DNA from: an uncultured Eubacterium sp.
GTDB taxonomy: Bacteria > Bacillota > Clostridia > Lachnospirales > Lachnospiraceae
DNA: 6,924 bases
Direction: 5' to 3'
Assembly: GCA_900547255.1 (NCBI GenBank)
Contig: URGC01000121.1
Coordinates: forward strand, 1-6,924
The notes below the pieces were generated by a model. The model did not search any database, had not been told where the DNA came from, and saw only the letters and a program-made list of their open reading frames with translations. The position numbers were made by a program, and so were the translations under genes. Every line of letters begins with the position of its first letter. Position 1 is the stretch's first letter. Shown piece after piece: positions 1 through 6,383 of this stretch.

Positions 1-1448
1 ATCATGCATAATGTCTTTAACGGATTATGCTTTCTATCCTCCTGAATACACAAAACTGCCATATAAAACAGAAGTGTTGCACTTCCGAATGTATATTGAA
101 AATTAATGTCATGCAGATACTCATATGACGGCATCAGGTTAAACATAAGAAATGGTCCCGCAAGAATATACAGCCTGTAATCCCTGCAATACAGCGGCAG
201 GAACAGCATAGGTGCAAGAACTGTTATTATATATCTGATATTGCCATCACTCATTATCTGTGCAATTGTATAACCCGGATTGATAAATATTGTCGGTATC
301 ATGCCAAGCACATTGCCATCATGGCCATATATCATATTATTAAACCTGTCAGTCGCTGTATTAAATCCTGCATTTTTTATATATGTCACGGTAATCACAA
401 AATAGATAACAGCCACCAGCATGACAGCCACTGATTTGATGTATGATTTATCCTTTCTGTCCCTGCTTACAAGCATATACATCCCTATAAATCCTGCATA
501 CACAGCGGCATCCTCTTTGACACTAAGCAGGAATATAAGTGCCGGTATAATACATTTCCACGAATTGCGTTCAAATGCATACAACAGGGTAAATATTGCC
601 ACTGAAAGAAACATATTCTCATGCACATCATATCCACAGCCGCCCGCAACATATGGCATAAAACAATATATGCAGCATATTACCACTGTCTTTGCTCTGC
701 TTATCCCCTTCTTATTGCACAGCAGTGCAAGCGGAATCACAGCAGACGCAAGAACAAGTCCCTGACAAATCTGGATTGTCTGCGGATATGGAAATACATA
801 ATATACCGGGAACAGAAGCCAGAATACAGGTGATGTATGAACCTTGAAATGTGACATAAGCACATCCCTCTCAAGCGTTGTCTGCATTGTAAGATGATTT
901 TTCATATAATAAAACATCTGGAAAAACAACCCGCCATCGAAGTTCGGCACATTGTATGTAATATATCTGTACACAGCAGTAACTCCGATAAATACTGCAA
1001 TCAGAGCCGCCGCCACAGCTATCAGTATAATCATGCATTTTCTGCTTATGACTATGTCCGTAATCTTCATATCCCTTGATGCATATAGAAAGGCAAGCAG
1101 AACAAGCCCTGACACTGCAAGACACGTATATACATCCTGCTTTAGCGATACAATCACCAGACCACATACCAGTGCTGACACAAACATTATATAATTCATT
1201 ATCTTATCAGCACCTGACCGCAGCGAAAACGCTGTAAGCACTGCTGCCACAACAAGAATCACTGCAACATATACAGCTATGCTCGTATACCCGACAGTTG
1301 CAAGACTTTCAACCGGATTAAATATCTCAGAAGAAAGCCGTATCATATTCACACACGAAACAAAGCACCACGCAGTAATTAAACTTACCACGCAGTGCTT
1401 TATAAAAGTATCAAAGGAAATTCTCTTAATATTATCAGTCAATCTCAT
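1..1448 (-). CDS. DUF2079 family multi-pass membrane protein (3' end beyond window)
   Basis: The minus-strand frame from an ATG at 1448-1446 stays open for 482 codons and runs off the left edge, so the C-terminus is missing. The protein is strongly hydrophobic, with about 12-15 likely membrane segments (for example near residues 19-36, 53-75, 84-101, 138-158, 205-220, 337-355, 455-467). It matches the DUF2079 pattern: NFDGGLFFQ at 169-177 in a large loop after the fifth segment, SHF at 199-201, YDVHENMF at 273-280 and KEDAA at 311-315. The family is uncharacterised; its layout resembles GT-C membrane glycosyltransferases, where a loop Asp such as D171 would be catalytic, but that role is inference. 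The start lies 15 nt after the ROK stop codon with a GGGGA site 7 nt upstream, so it is probably the next gene of the operon. An in-frame TGA just upstream rules out an earlier start. No frameshift is seen. A link to sugar catabolism is not evident. Confidence 0.88.
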   Translation of the reverse strand, partial: MRLTDNIKRISFDTFIKHCVVSLITAWCFVSCVNMIRLSSEIFNPVESLATVGYTSIAVYVAVILVVAAVLTAFSLRSGADKIMNYIMFVSALVCGLVIVSLKQDVYTCLAVSGLVLLAFLYASRDMKITDIVISRKCMIILIAVAAALIAVFIGVTAVYRYITYNVPNFDGGLFFQMFYYMKNHLTMQTTLERDVLMSHFKVHTSPVFWLLFPVYYVFPYPQTIQICQGLVLASAVIPLALLCNKKGISRAKTVVICCIYCFMPYVAGGCGYDVHENMFLSVAIFTLLYAFERNSWKCIIPALIFLLSVKEDAAVYAGFIGMYMLVSRDRKDKSYIKSVAVMLVAVIYFVITVTYIKNAGFNTATDRFNNMIYGHDGNVLGMIPTIFINPGYTIAQIMSDGNIRYIITVLAPMLFLPLYCRDYRLYILAGPFLMFNLMPSYEYLHDINFQYTFGSATLLFYMAVLCIQEDRKHNPLKTLCM

Positions 1449-1455
1449 GAACCTG

Positions 1456-1460
1456 TCCCC
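1456..1460 (-). promoter_or_regulatory. Probable ribosome-binding site of the DUF2079 gene
   Basis: GGGGA on the minus strand lies 7 nt before the ATG at 1448, within the 15-nt gap after the ROK stop codon. The match to the Shine-Dalgarno consensus is moderate, but it is the only candidate, and it supports translation of the membrane protein from the shared transcript. Confidence 0.5.
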
Positions 1461-1463
1461 ATA

Positions 1464-2600
1464 TCATATACTTTCGATAAAGCCAGATATAAATGTAAGT
1501 GCCGCACCCGCAGAAGCCTTCATATCCGAGCAGCCGGAGAAACTTATATAATCCCCGTCTGTATCAAATGAATAGCGTCCTGCAAGCTTTGTCTCAAGGA
1601 TATCCTTATAATCCTTTAAGTACTCAGCAACCTGACCACCTATAACAATATCACAGTCACATATAGTATACAAGTTATTAATGCCAATTGCCAGATTATC
1701 AAGATACTCTTCAAATATCATGATTTTATCCTTATCACCATTCTTTAACTGTTCAAAAAACTCTTTTAAAGTAACACCACAGTCAGATGAAAGACATCTT
1801 GATGACACATAGCTTTCAAAACAGCCTTCACGTCCACAGAAGCATTTCCTGCCACCCGGATGAATAGTCATATGGCCGAATTCACCAGACCTGTTATGAT
1901 TGCCAGACACAGCAAAGTTCTCATCAAATATCGCTCCGCCGACACCCTGGCTTAACATAAGATAGATGTATCTTTTACGCCCCGTGCCACGCATATTGAA
2001 CCAGTACAACGCATAACAGCCTGATTTGGCATCATTCATGGCAATCCATGGGTATGGTATGAATCCTGCGATATCCTCAATTGAGCAGTTCTTTACACCC
2101 ATAGTAGGCGCATTGACAATAATCTTATTCGTATCATCAAGGATTCCCGGTATCGTAATTCCGACACCTAATATTTTCTTCCTGCCGACACCTGCACTGT
2201 CAATGCACTTTTCTATAAGTCCGGCGCACTGTCTGTAATAACCTTCTTCTGGCACAAATGTGTCCTCAAGATATGCCTCTGTGAGAATACTTCCATACAT
2301 ATCTATAAGCCTTGCATACACTCCATTAGCAGAGATATTGAGCGACACAGCATATCTGGCATTGGAATTAATCGAGAATATCTGTGCCTTTCTGCCGCCT
2401 GTCGAGTCAAAATTACCCTCTATTACAATCAAGCCATCCTCAACCAATGCTTTGAGATTCTGATGTATTGTCGGCATGGAAAGTCCGATTTGTTCAAAAA
2501 TCTCCTGTCTTGAAGTCTGCACTGCTTCGTAGATATATCTGTATATTCTGTTCTTATTAATTAATTTTACGTCTTTTGATGTAATACCTGATTTATTCAT
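1464..2600 (-). CDS. ROK-family sugar-responsive transcriptional repressor (XylR/NagC type)
   Basis: This 378-residue protein has the two-part layout of ROK repressors. An N-terminal winged helix-turn-helix covers about residues 15-62, with the wing motif STGGRKAQ at 66-73, followed by a ROK sugar-binding domain from about 82 to the end. The ROK zinc signature is complete: GEFGH at 239-243, then CFCG at 253-256 and GCFE at 259-262, with likely zinc ligands H243, C253, C255 and C260. VGITIPG (146-152), NDA (189-191) and IVIGG (318-322) are further family motifs. The kinase phosphate loop DxGGTK is absent (SLNISANG at 86-93), which fits a repressor rather than a sugar kinase. Its ATG overlaps the transaldolase stop codon as TAATG, with GGAAAG only 2 nt upstream, so translation is probably coupled. 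The position inside a pentose operon suggests it senses xylose or a related sugar and controls this cluster. The effector is inferred, and no operator could be assigned in the window. Confidence 0.9.
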   Translation of the reverse strand: MNKSGITSKDVKLINKNRIYRYIYEAVQTSRQEIFEQIGLSMPTIHQNLKALVEDGLIVIEGNFDSTGGRKAQIFSINSNARYAVSLNISANGVYARLIDMYGSILTEAYLEDTFVPEEGYYRQCAGLIEKCIDSAGVGRKKILGVGITIPGILDDTNKIIVNAPTMGVKNCSIEDIAGFIPYPWIAMNDAKSGCYALYWFNMRGTGRKRYIYLMLSQGVGGAIFDENFAVSGNHNRSGEFGHMTIHPGGRKCFCGREGCFESYVSSRCLSSDCGVTLKEFFEQLKNGDKDKIMIFEEYLDNLAIGINNLYTICDCDIVIGGQVAEYLKDYKDILETKLAGRYSFDTDGDYISFSGCSDMKASAGAALTFISGFIESI

Positions 2601-3253
2601 TACTTTCCAAAAACTGCTTCGTAATCTTTCTTAAACTTCTCAATACCCGCATCTGTAAGTGGATGGTGTACCATCTGCTCAATTACCTTGTAAGGTACTG
2701 TTGCTATATCTGCACCGGCAAGAGCGCAGTCTGTGAAATGAATTGGATTACGAACGCTTGCACATATAATCTGAGTCTGTATATCGTAATTAGAGAAAAT
2801 GTCAACTATATCCTGAATAAGCTGGATTCCTGGTGATGATATATCATCTAATCTTCCAAGGAATGGAGAAACATATGTAGCTCCGGCTCTTGCTGCAAGA
2901 ACTGCCTGGTTAGCAGAGAATATAAGTGTCACATTAACCTTGATTCCCTCTGATGTAAGCACCTTAGTAGCTTTAAGTCCCTCTGCTGTCATAGGAATCT
3001 TAACTACCATGTTAGGATGAATTGCAGCTATCTGTCTTCCTTCTTCTATCATTCCCTCTGCTGTCTCTGTAGTTGCCTTAACCTCACCACTTATAGGGCC
3101 GTCAACGATTGAAGCTATCTCCTTGATAACCTGGTTGAAATCTCTTCCCTCTTTAGCAATAAGTGAAGGGTTAGTTGTTACACCGCAGATAACTCCCATA
3201 TCATTAGCTTTTCTTATCTCATCAACATTAGCAGTATCAATAAAAATTCGCAT
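2600..3253 (-). CDS. tal: Small transaldolase of the TalC/FSA class
   Basis: This 217-residue protein is full length for the compact transaldolase class (about 215-220 residues). These are cytosolic class I Schiff-base enzymes that move a dihydroxyacetone unit from fructose 6-phosphate or sedoheptulose 7-phosphate to an aldehyde. FIDTAN at 4-9 carries D6, GVTTNPSLI at 24-32 carries N28, and VVKIPMTAEG at 83-92 carries the Schiff-base lysine K85, at the same number as in E. coli FsaA. NVT (107-109) and ASVRNP (165-170) are also conserved. Two positions separate transaldolases from fructose-6-phosphate aldolase. FsaA has Q59 and Y131, whereas this protein has E57 at the aligned place and F131, both transaldolase-like, so true transaldolase activity is favoured over the FSA name often given to such proteins. 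The start has a strong AAAGGAG 8 nt upstream. The gene follows the kinase by 59 nt and overlaps the repressor by 1 nt. A transaldolase fits pentose 5-phosphate disposal. Confidence 0.92.
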   Translation of the reverse strand: MRIFIDTANVDEIRKANDMGVICGVTTNPSLIAKEGRDFNQVIKEIASIVDGPISGEVKATTETAEGMIEEGRQIAAIHPNMVVKIPMTAEGLKATKVLTSEGIKVNVTLIFSANQAVLAARAGATYVSPFLGRLDDISSPGIQLIQDIVDIFSNYDIQTQIICASVRNPIHFTDCALAGADIATVPYKVIEQMVHHPLTDAGIEKFKKDYEAVFGK

Positions 3254-3312
3254 AATACAAACTCCTTTATTTAATTTTAAAATTTTTATTTATCAAATCC
3301 TGTGAACTAGTT
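3254..3312 (-). other. A/T-rich 59-nt gap between xylB and the transaldolase gene
   Basis: This is the largest gap in the window and is very A/T-rich. It contains a 12-bp perfect palindrome, AATTTTAAAATT, at 3273-3284, and the transaldolase ribosome-binding site. A TTGATA hexamer resembles a -35 element, but no convincing -10 sits at the right distance ahead of the ribosome-binding site. There is no G/C-rich hairpin that would end transcription. Read-through from xylB is the simplest view. Confidence 0.5.
3262..3268 (-). promoter_or_regulatory. Strong ribosome-binding site of the transaldolase gene
   Basis: AAAGGAG on the minus strand lies 8 nt before the ATG at 3253. It is the best Shine-Dalgarno site in the window and fits a gene that needs its own efficient initiation after the 59-nt gap. 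Confidence 0.75.
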
Positions 3313-4827
3313 TTACAGCTTCGCAAACACAGGCTTTAATGCTGGATATATCATCTTAAATTTATTGTAACACTCATCGTATCGTGCCACAATTTCTTTA
3401 TCTGGCTCAATAACCTCTGAAACCTTGCATATCGCATCAGCCGCAGCCTCAACGCTTGTATATTCGCCTGTGGCAACCATTGCAAGCATCGCAGCTCCCA
3501 TTGATGGTCCCTCTTCAACCTTAGGTATGACAACTGACACATTAAGCACGTCAGCAATTATCTTACGCCACAGAGGACTCCTGGCTCCACCGCCACATAA
3601 TGTTACCTTATCAATATTAATTCCAAGGCTCTTAGCAACCTCAAATGAATCTCTTATCGCAAATGCAACTCCCTCAAGGACTGCCTGTGTCATGTCAGCT
3701 CTCGATGTATCCATCGTCATTCCTGTAAATGTTGCCCTTGCAAGAGGGTTATTGTGTGGGGAACGCTCTCCGCTAAGATATGGAAGATAATACACATGAT
3801 TACGTCCAAGTTTATCATCTGTTATATCCTTTTGTTCCTCGGCGTACTTCTTTGTATCAAGTATATCGTCCATCCACCATTTGTTGCACGATGCCGCGCT
3901 AAGCATACATCCCATCAGATGATATGTACCATCCGCATGGTCGAATGAGTGAAGTGCATTGTTCTTATCCACACCGAATTCTTTGCTTGATATGAATATT
4001 GTTCCACTTGTTCCGAGTGATATATTACATTTTCCATCACCGACTGTTCCAGTTCCAACCGCAGCGGCGGCATTATCTCCCGCACCTGCTGCAACCTTTA
4101 CTGTAAGTGGAAGTCTTAATTTAGCTGACATATGTGGTGTTAAAAGTCCAACACAGTCACTGCTTTCATATATCTTTGGAAGCTGTTCCTTCTTGATTCC
4201 ACATATCTTAATCATCTCATCTGACCATGTTCTGTTCTTAACATCGAACAGAAGCATTCCCGATGCATCTGACACATCTGTACAATGTACGCCTGTCAGC
4301 TTGTATGCTATATAATCCTTAGGAAGCATTATCTTTTTAATCTTAGCAAAATTCTCTGGCTCATTCTCCTTTAACCATAACAGCTTAGGTGCCGTGAATC
4401 CTGCAAATGCTATGTTAGCTGTATACTCTGTGAGCTTGTCTTTACCAATCACATTGTTAAGATAATCACATTCTTTGATGGTTCTTCCATCATTCCAGAG
4501 TATCGCTGGTCTTATGACCTCATCATTCTCATCTAATATGACAAGTCCATGCATCTGTCCACCAAAGCTGATACCTGCTACCTGCTTTGCTTTAAGTGAA
4601 TAATCATACTCTTCACATCCACATGCACTGTCATCATCTGCATCAACAAGTTCCCTTACGCCGTCAATAACTGCTTCAAGCCAGTCCTCCGGGTTCTGCT
4701 CGCTCCAGCCCGGCTTAGGAAAGCTGATTGGATATTCCTTAGATACAGAATTCGCAACCCTGCCATGTTCATCCATAAGCAGCATTTTTACCGCAGATGT
4801 TCCAAGATCAATACCTATATAATACAT
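3313..4827 (-). CDS. xylB: Xylulokinase (FGGY-family carbohydrate kinase)
   Basis: At 504 residues this is slightly longer than E. coli XylB (484). It is expected to phosphorylate D-xylulose to D-xylulose 5-phosphate with ATP in the cytosol. The N-terminal FGGY domain opens with GIDLGTSAVK at 5-14 (phosphate-binding D8), followed by GGQMHG at 89-94 and ILWNDGRT at 109-116; the MH pair and the WND motif are typical of xylulokinases. The first FGGY signature is at about 145-156 (TAPKLLWLKEN). GAGDNAAAAVGTG at 248-260 contains the presumed catalytic base D251. SLGTSGT is at 270-276, and the second FGGY signature at about 366-385. CGGGARSPLW at 411-420 is the C-terminal nucleotide-binding motif. 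An acidic, Cys-containing insert at about 64-77 accounts for much of the extra length. The start lies 21 nt after the isomerase stop, with GGAGG only 4 nt from the ATG and no better in-frame start. A different ketose cannot be excluded, but the motifs and context favour xylulose. Confidence 0.93.
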   Translation of the reverse strand: MYYIGIDLGTSAVKMLLMDEHGRVANSVSKEYPISFPKPGWSEQNPEDWLEAVIDGVRELVDADDDSACGCEEYDYSLKAKQVAGISFGGQMHGLVILDENDEVIRPAILWNDGRTIKECDYLNNVIGKDKLTEYTANIAFAGFTAPKLLWLKENEPENFAKIKKIMLPKDYIAYKLTGVHCTDVSDASGMLLFDVKNRTWSDEMIKICGIKKEQLPKIYESSDCVGLLTPHMSAKLRLPLTVKVAAGAGDNAAAAVGTGTVGDGKCNISLGTSGTIFISSKEFGVDKNNALHSFDHADGTYHLMGCMLSAASCNKWWMDDILDTKKYAEEQKDITDDKLGRNHVYYLPYLSGERSPHNNPLARATFTGMTMDTSRADMTQAVLEGVAFAIRDSFEVAKSLGINIDKVTLCGGGARSPLWRKIIADVLNVSVVIPKVEEGPSMGAAMLAMVATGEYTSVEAAADAICKVSEVIEPDKEIVARYDECYNKFKMIYPALKPVFAKL

Positions 4828-4831
4828 GCAT

Positions 4832-4836
4832 CCTCC
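4832..4836 (-). promoter_or_regulatory. Ribosome-binding site of xylB, unusually close to the start
   Basis: GGAGG on the minus strand is separated from the ATG at 4827 by only 4 nt. An in-frame TAG 12-10 nt upstream leaves no better upstream start codon, and the protein's GIDLGTS motif begins only five residues into the chain, so this start is secure despite the tight spacing. Confidence 0.65.
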
Positions 4837-4848
4837 AATCTAAGAATG

Positions 4849-6333
4849 TTATGAAAATGGATTCTCATTCTTATAAAGTACTCCTGCTGGATGGTTATAT
4901 CCAACTTCCTCTACTCCAAGATACTTAAATACTTCAAATAACTGCTTGCCAAAATGTCCAAATGCCACTGCACCATGATGAGGGAAATTATTCTCAATAA
5001 GGTAATGTCTGTAGAAACGTCCCATCTGAGGTATTGCAAATATTCCGATTGCACCAAATGAACGTGTTGCAACTGGAAGAACCTCACCCTGTGCTATGTA
5101 TGCTGTAAGCTTGGCATCTGCTGTGCTCTGAAGTCTGAAAAATGTTATATTGCCAGGAACGATATCACCCTCAAGAGTTCCATTAGTAACTTCCTCAGGA
5201 AGAGAACGTGCCATAATCATCTGATTTCTCATCTCGCAGAACGAAAGCTTCTTAGATGATGTATTACCACAATGGAATCCCATAAATGTATCTGTAAGAG
5301 TGTAATTAAATTTGCCCTTGATATCCTCATTATAGATATCAGATGGGACTGTATTATTGATATCAAGAAGTGTAACGATATCATCACTTACAACTGTTCC
5401 TATAAATTCACTCAACGCTCCATATATATCAACCTCACATGATACAGGAATTCCCATAGATGTAAGTCTCGAATTGACATAACATGGAACGAATCCAAAC
5501 TGTGTCTGGAATGCTGGCCAGCATTTACCTGCTATCGCTACATATTTTCTTGAACCCTTATGTGCCTCTACCCAGTCAAGAAGTGTAAGCTCATACTGTG
5601 CAAGCTTTGCTAATATCTCAGGCTTCTTGTTGCCCTCGCCAAGCTCCTCCTGCATACTCTTGACTGTTTCAGGAATTCTTGGATCGCCATCATGATTGTT
5701 GAAGCTCTCGAATAAATCAAGCTCTGAATTCTCCTCAATCTCAACGCCAAGGTCATATAATGGCTTGATAGGTGCATTACATGCTATAAAGTTAGTTGGT
5801 CTTGGACCAAAGCTTATAATCTTGAGATTCCTGATTGCATATAAAGCCTTTGCAATAGGAATAAACTCATGAATCATGTCTGCACATTCCTCTGCTGTTC
5901 CAACTGGATAGTCAGGTATATATGCCTTAACTCCTCTTAATTTGAGGTTATAGCTTGCATTGAGCATTCCGCAGTAAGCATCTCCTCTTCCGCCTACAAG
6001 TCCGCCGTTAGCTGATGTCTCCTCAGCGGCAGCTATGAACATCTTAGGTCCATGGAACTTCTTTGCAAGCATAGTCTCTGCTATCTCTGGTCCGAAATTG
6101 CCAAGATATACGCAGAGTGCATTACATCCTGCTTTTCTTAAATCTTCAATTGCCTGCATCATATGAATCTCACTCTCAACTATACAGACTGGGCACTCAT
6201 AGATTTCTGATGCATCATATTTAGCCGCATAAGCTTTAACTAAATTCTGTCTTCTTGTAACTGAAAGACTCTCTGGGAAACAATCACGGCTCACTGCTAC
6301 GATTCCTACTTTGATACTTGGTGTATTAATCAT
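4849..6333 (-). CDS. FucI/AraA-superfamily sugar isomerase, probable XylA-II-type xylose isomerase
   Basis: This 494-residue protein belongs to the L-fucose/L-arabinose isomerase superfamily, metal-dependent aldose-ketose isomerases with Rossmann-like N-terminal domains and a C-terminal beta domain. It is close in length to AraA (about 500) and shorter than FucI (about 590). Motifs seen include YLGNFGPE (76-83), ETSANGGLVGGRGDAY (105-120), ISFGPRPTNF (173-182), CWPAFQT (271-277), CEVDIYGA (299-306), LLDINNT (322-328), FHCGN (353-357) and FPHHGAVAFGH (450-460). E300 and D324 are 24 residues apart, as are the FucI metal ligands E337 and D361; a histidine at 452 or 453 could be the third ligand. 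FucI-like proteins next to a xylulokinase in clostridia have been reported to act as a non-orthologous xylose isomerase (CAC2610 of C. acetobutylicum, from memory), and the following gene here is a xylulokinase, so xylose is the leading substrate. L-fucose, D-arabinose or L-arabinose remain possible. The Shine-Dalgarno AAAGGA lies 11 nt from the ATG, slightly long. Confidence 0.85.
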   Translation of the reverse strand: MINTPSIKVGIVAVSRDCFPESLSVTRRQNLVKAYAAKYDASEIYECPVCIVESEIHMMQAIEDLRKAGCNALCVYLGNFGPEIAETMLAKKFHGPKMFIAAAEETSANGGLVGGRGDAYCGMLNASYNLKLRGVKAYIPDYPVGTAEECADMIHEFIPIAKALYAIRNLKIISFGPRPTNFIACNAPIKPLYDLGVEIEENSELDLFESFNNHDGDPRIPETVKSMQEELGEGNKKPEILAKLAQYELTLLDWVEAHKGSRKYVAIAGKCWPAFQTQFGFVPCYVNSRLTSMGIPVSCEVDIYGALSEFIGTVVSDDIVTLLDINNTVPSDIYNEDIKGKFNYTLTDTFMGFHCGNTSSKKLSFCEMRNQMIMARSLPEEVTNGTLEGDIVPGNITFFRLQSTADAKLTAYIAQGEVLPVATRSFGAIGIFAIPQMGRFYRHYLIENNFPHHGAVAFGHFGKQLFEVFKYLGVEEVGYNHPAGVLYKNENPFS

Positions 6334-6344
6334 CCTGATTTCAT

Positions 6345-6350
6345 TCCTTT
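6345..6350 (-). promoter_or_regulatory. Ribosome-binding site of the isomerase
   Basis: AAAGGA on the minus strand lies 11 nt from the ATG at 6333, rather long. The ATG that immediately follows AAAGGA is out of frame and meets a stop after four codons, which supports the start at 6333. Confidence 0.6.
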
Positions 6351-6351
6351 C

Positions 6352-6364
6352 TGCGCCTGGCGCA
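6352..6364. repeat. G/C-rich 13-bp perfect palindrome upstream of the isomerase ribosome-binding site
   Basis: The plus-strand sequence TGCGCCTGGCGCA has two perfect 6-bp arms around one central base. In the mRNA it can form a 5-bp G/C-rich stem with a CAG loop, ending one base before the AAAGGA ribosome-binding site of the isomerase. It stands out in an otherwise A/T-rich gap. Possible roles are a protein-binding site or an mRNA stem that affects processing or differential expression of DUF4867 and the isomerase. No role is shown by sequence alone. Confidence 0.5.
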
Positions 6365-6383
6365 TTAAAATATTGTATTTTAA
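6365..6383. repeat. A/T-rich perfect inverted repeat, 8-bp arms with a 3-nt spacer
   Basis: Arms TTAAAATA (6365-6372) and TATTTTAA (6376-6383) flank TTG. The repeat includes the stop codon of the DUF4867 gene and directly abuts the G/C-rich repeat at 6352-6364. It could be an operator or an RNA stem at the DUF4867/isomerase junction. It is not followed by a U tract, so it is not a standard terminator. A/T-rich repeats of this size can also arise by chance. Confidence 0.45.

Noticed and set aside
1221..1234. Inverted repeat CAGCG-AAAA-CGCTG
   Set aside because: It lies inside the DUF2079 coding frame, has no U tract, and is short enough to be chance.
421..1551. Several plus-strand frames of 60-114 codons, and a minus-strand frame at 871-1167, in the leftmost part of the window
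   Set aside because: They are shadows of the 482-codon DUF2079 frame on the minus strand, or of the start of the ROK gene region, and show no recognisable protein family.
3254..3312. Internal promoter for the transaldolase gene (TTGATA as a -35 element)
   Set aside because: The hexamer 17 nt downstream (TAAATA) is a poor -10, and transcription from it would begin at or after the ribosome-binding site.
2026..4315. Plus-strand frames opposite the ROK, transaldolase and kinase genes (up to 121 codons)
   Set aside because: They lie antisense to well-supported genes, have low-complexity composition set by the opposite strand, and lack ribosome-binding sites and family motifs.
2600..6333. Sulfoquinovose (sulfo-transaldolase) pathway, which also uses an isomerase and a small transaldolase
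   Set aside because: A clear xylulokinase is present, and there is no sulfoquinovosidase, sulfolactaldehyde enzyme or sulfonate exporter in the window. Genes beyond the edges could reopen the question.
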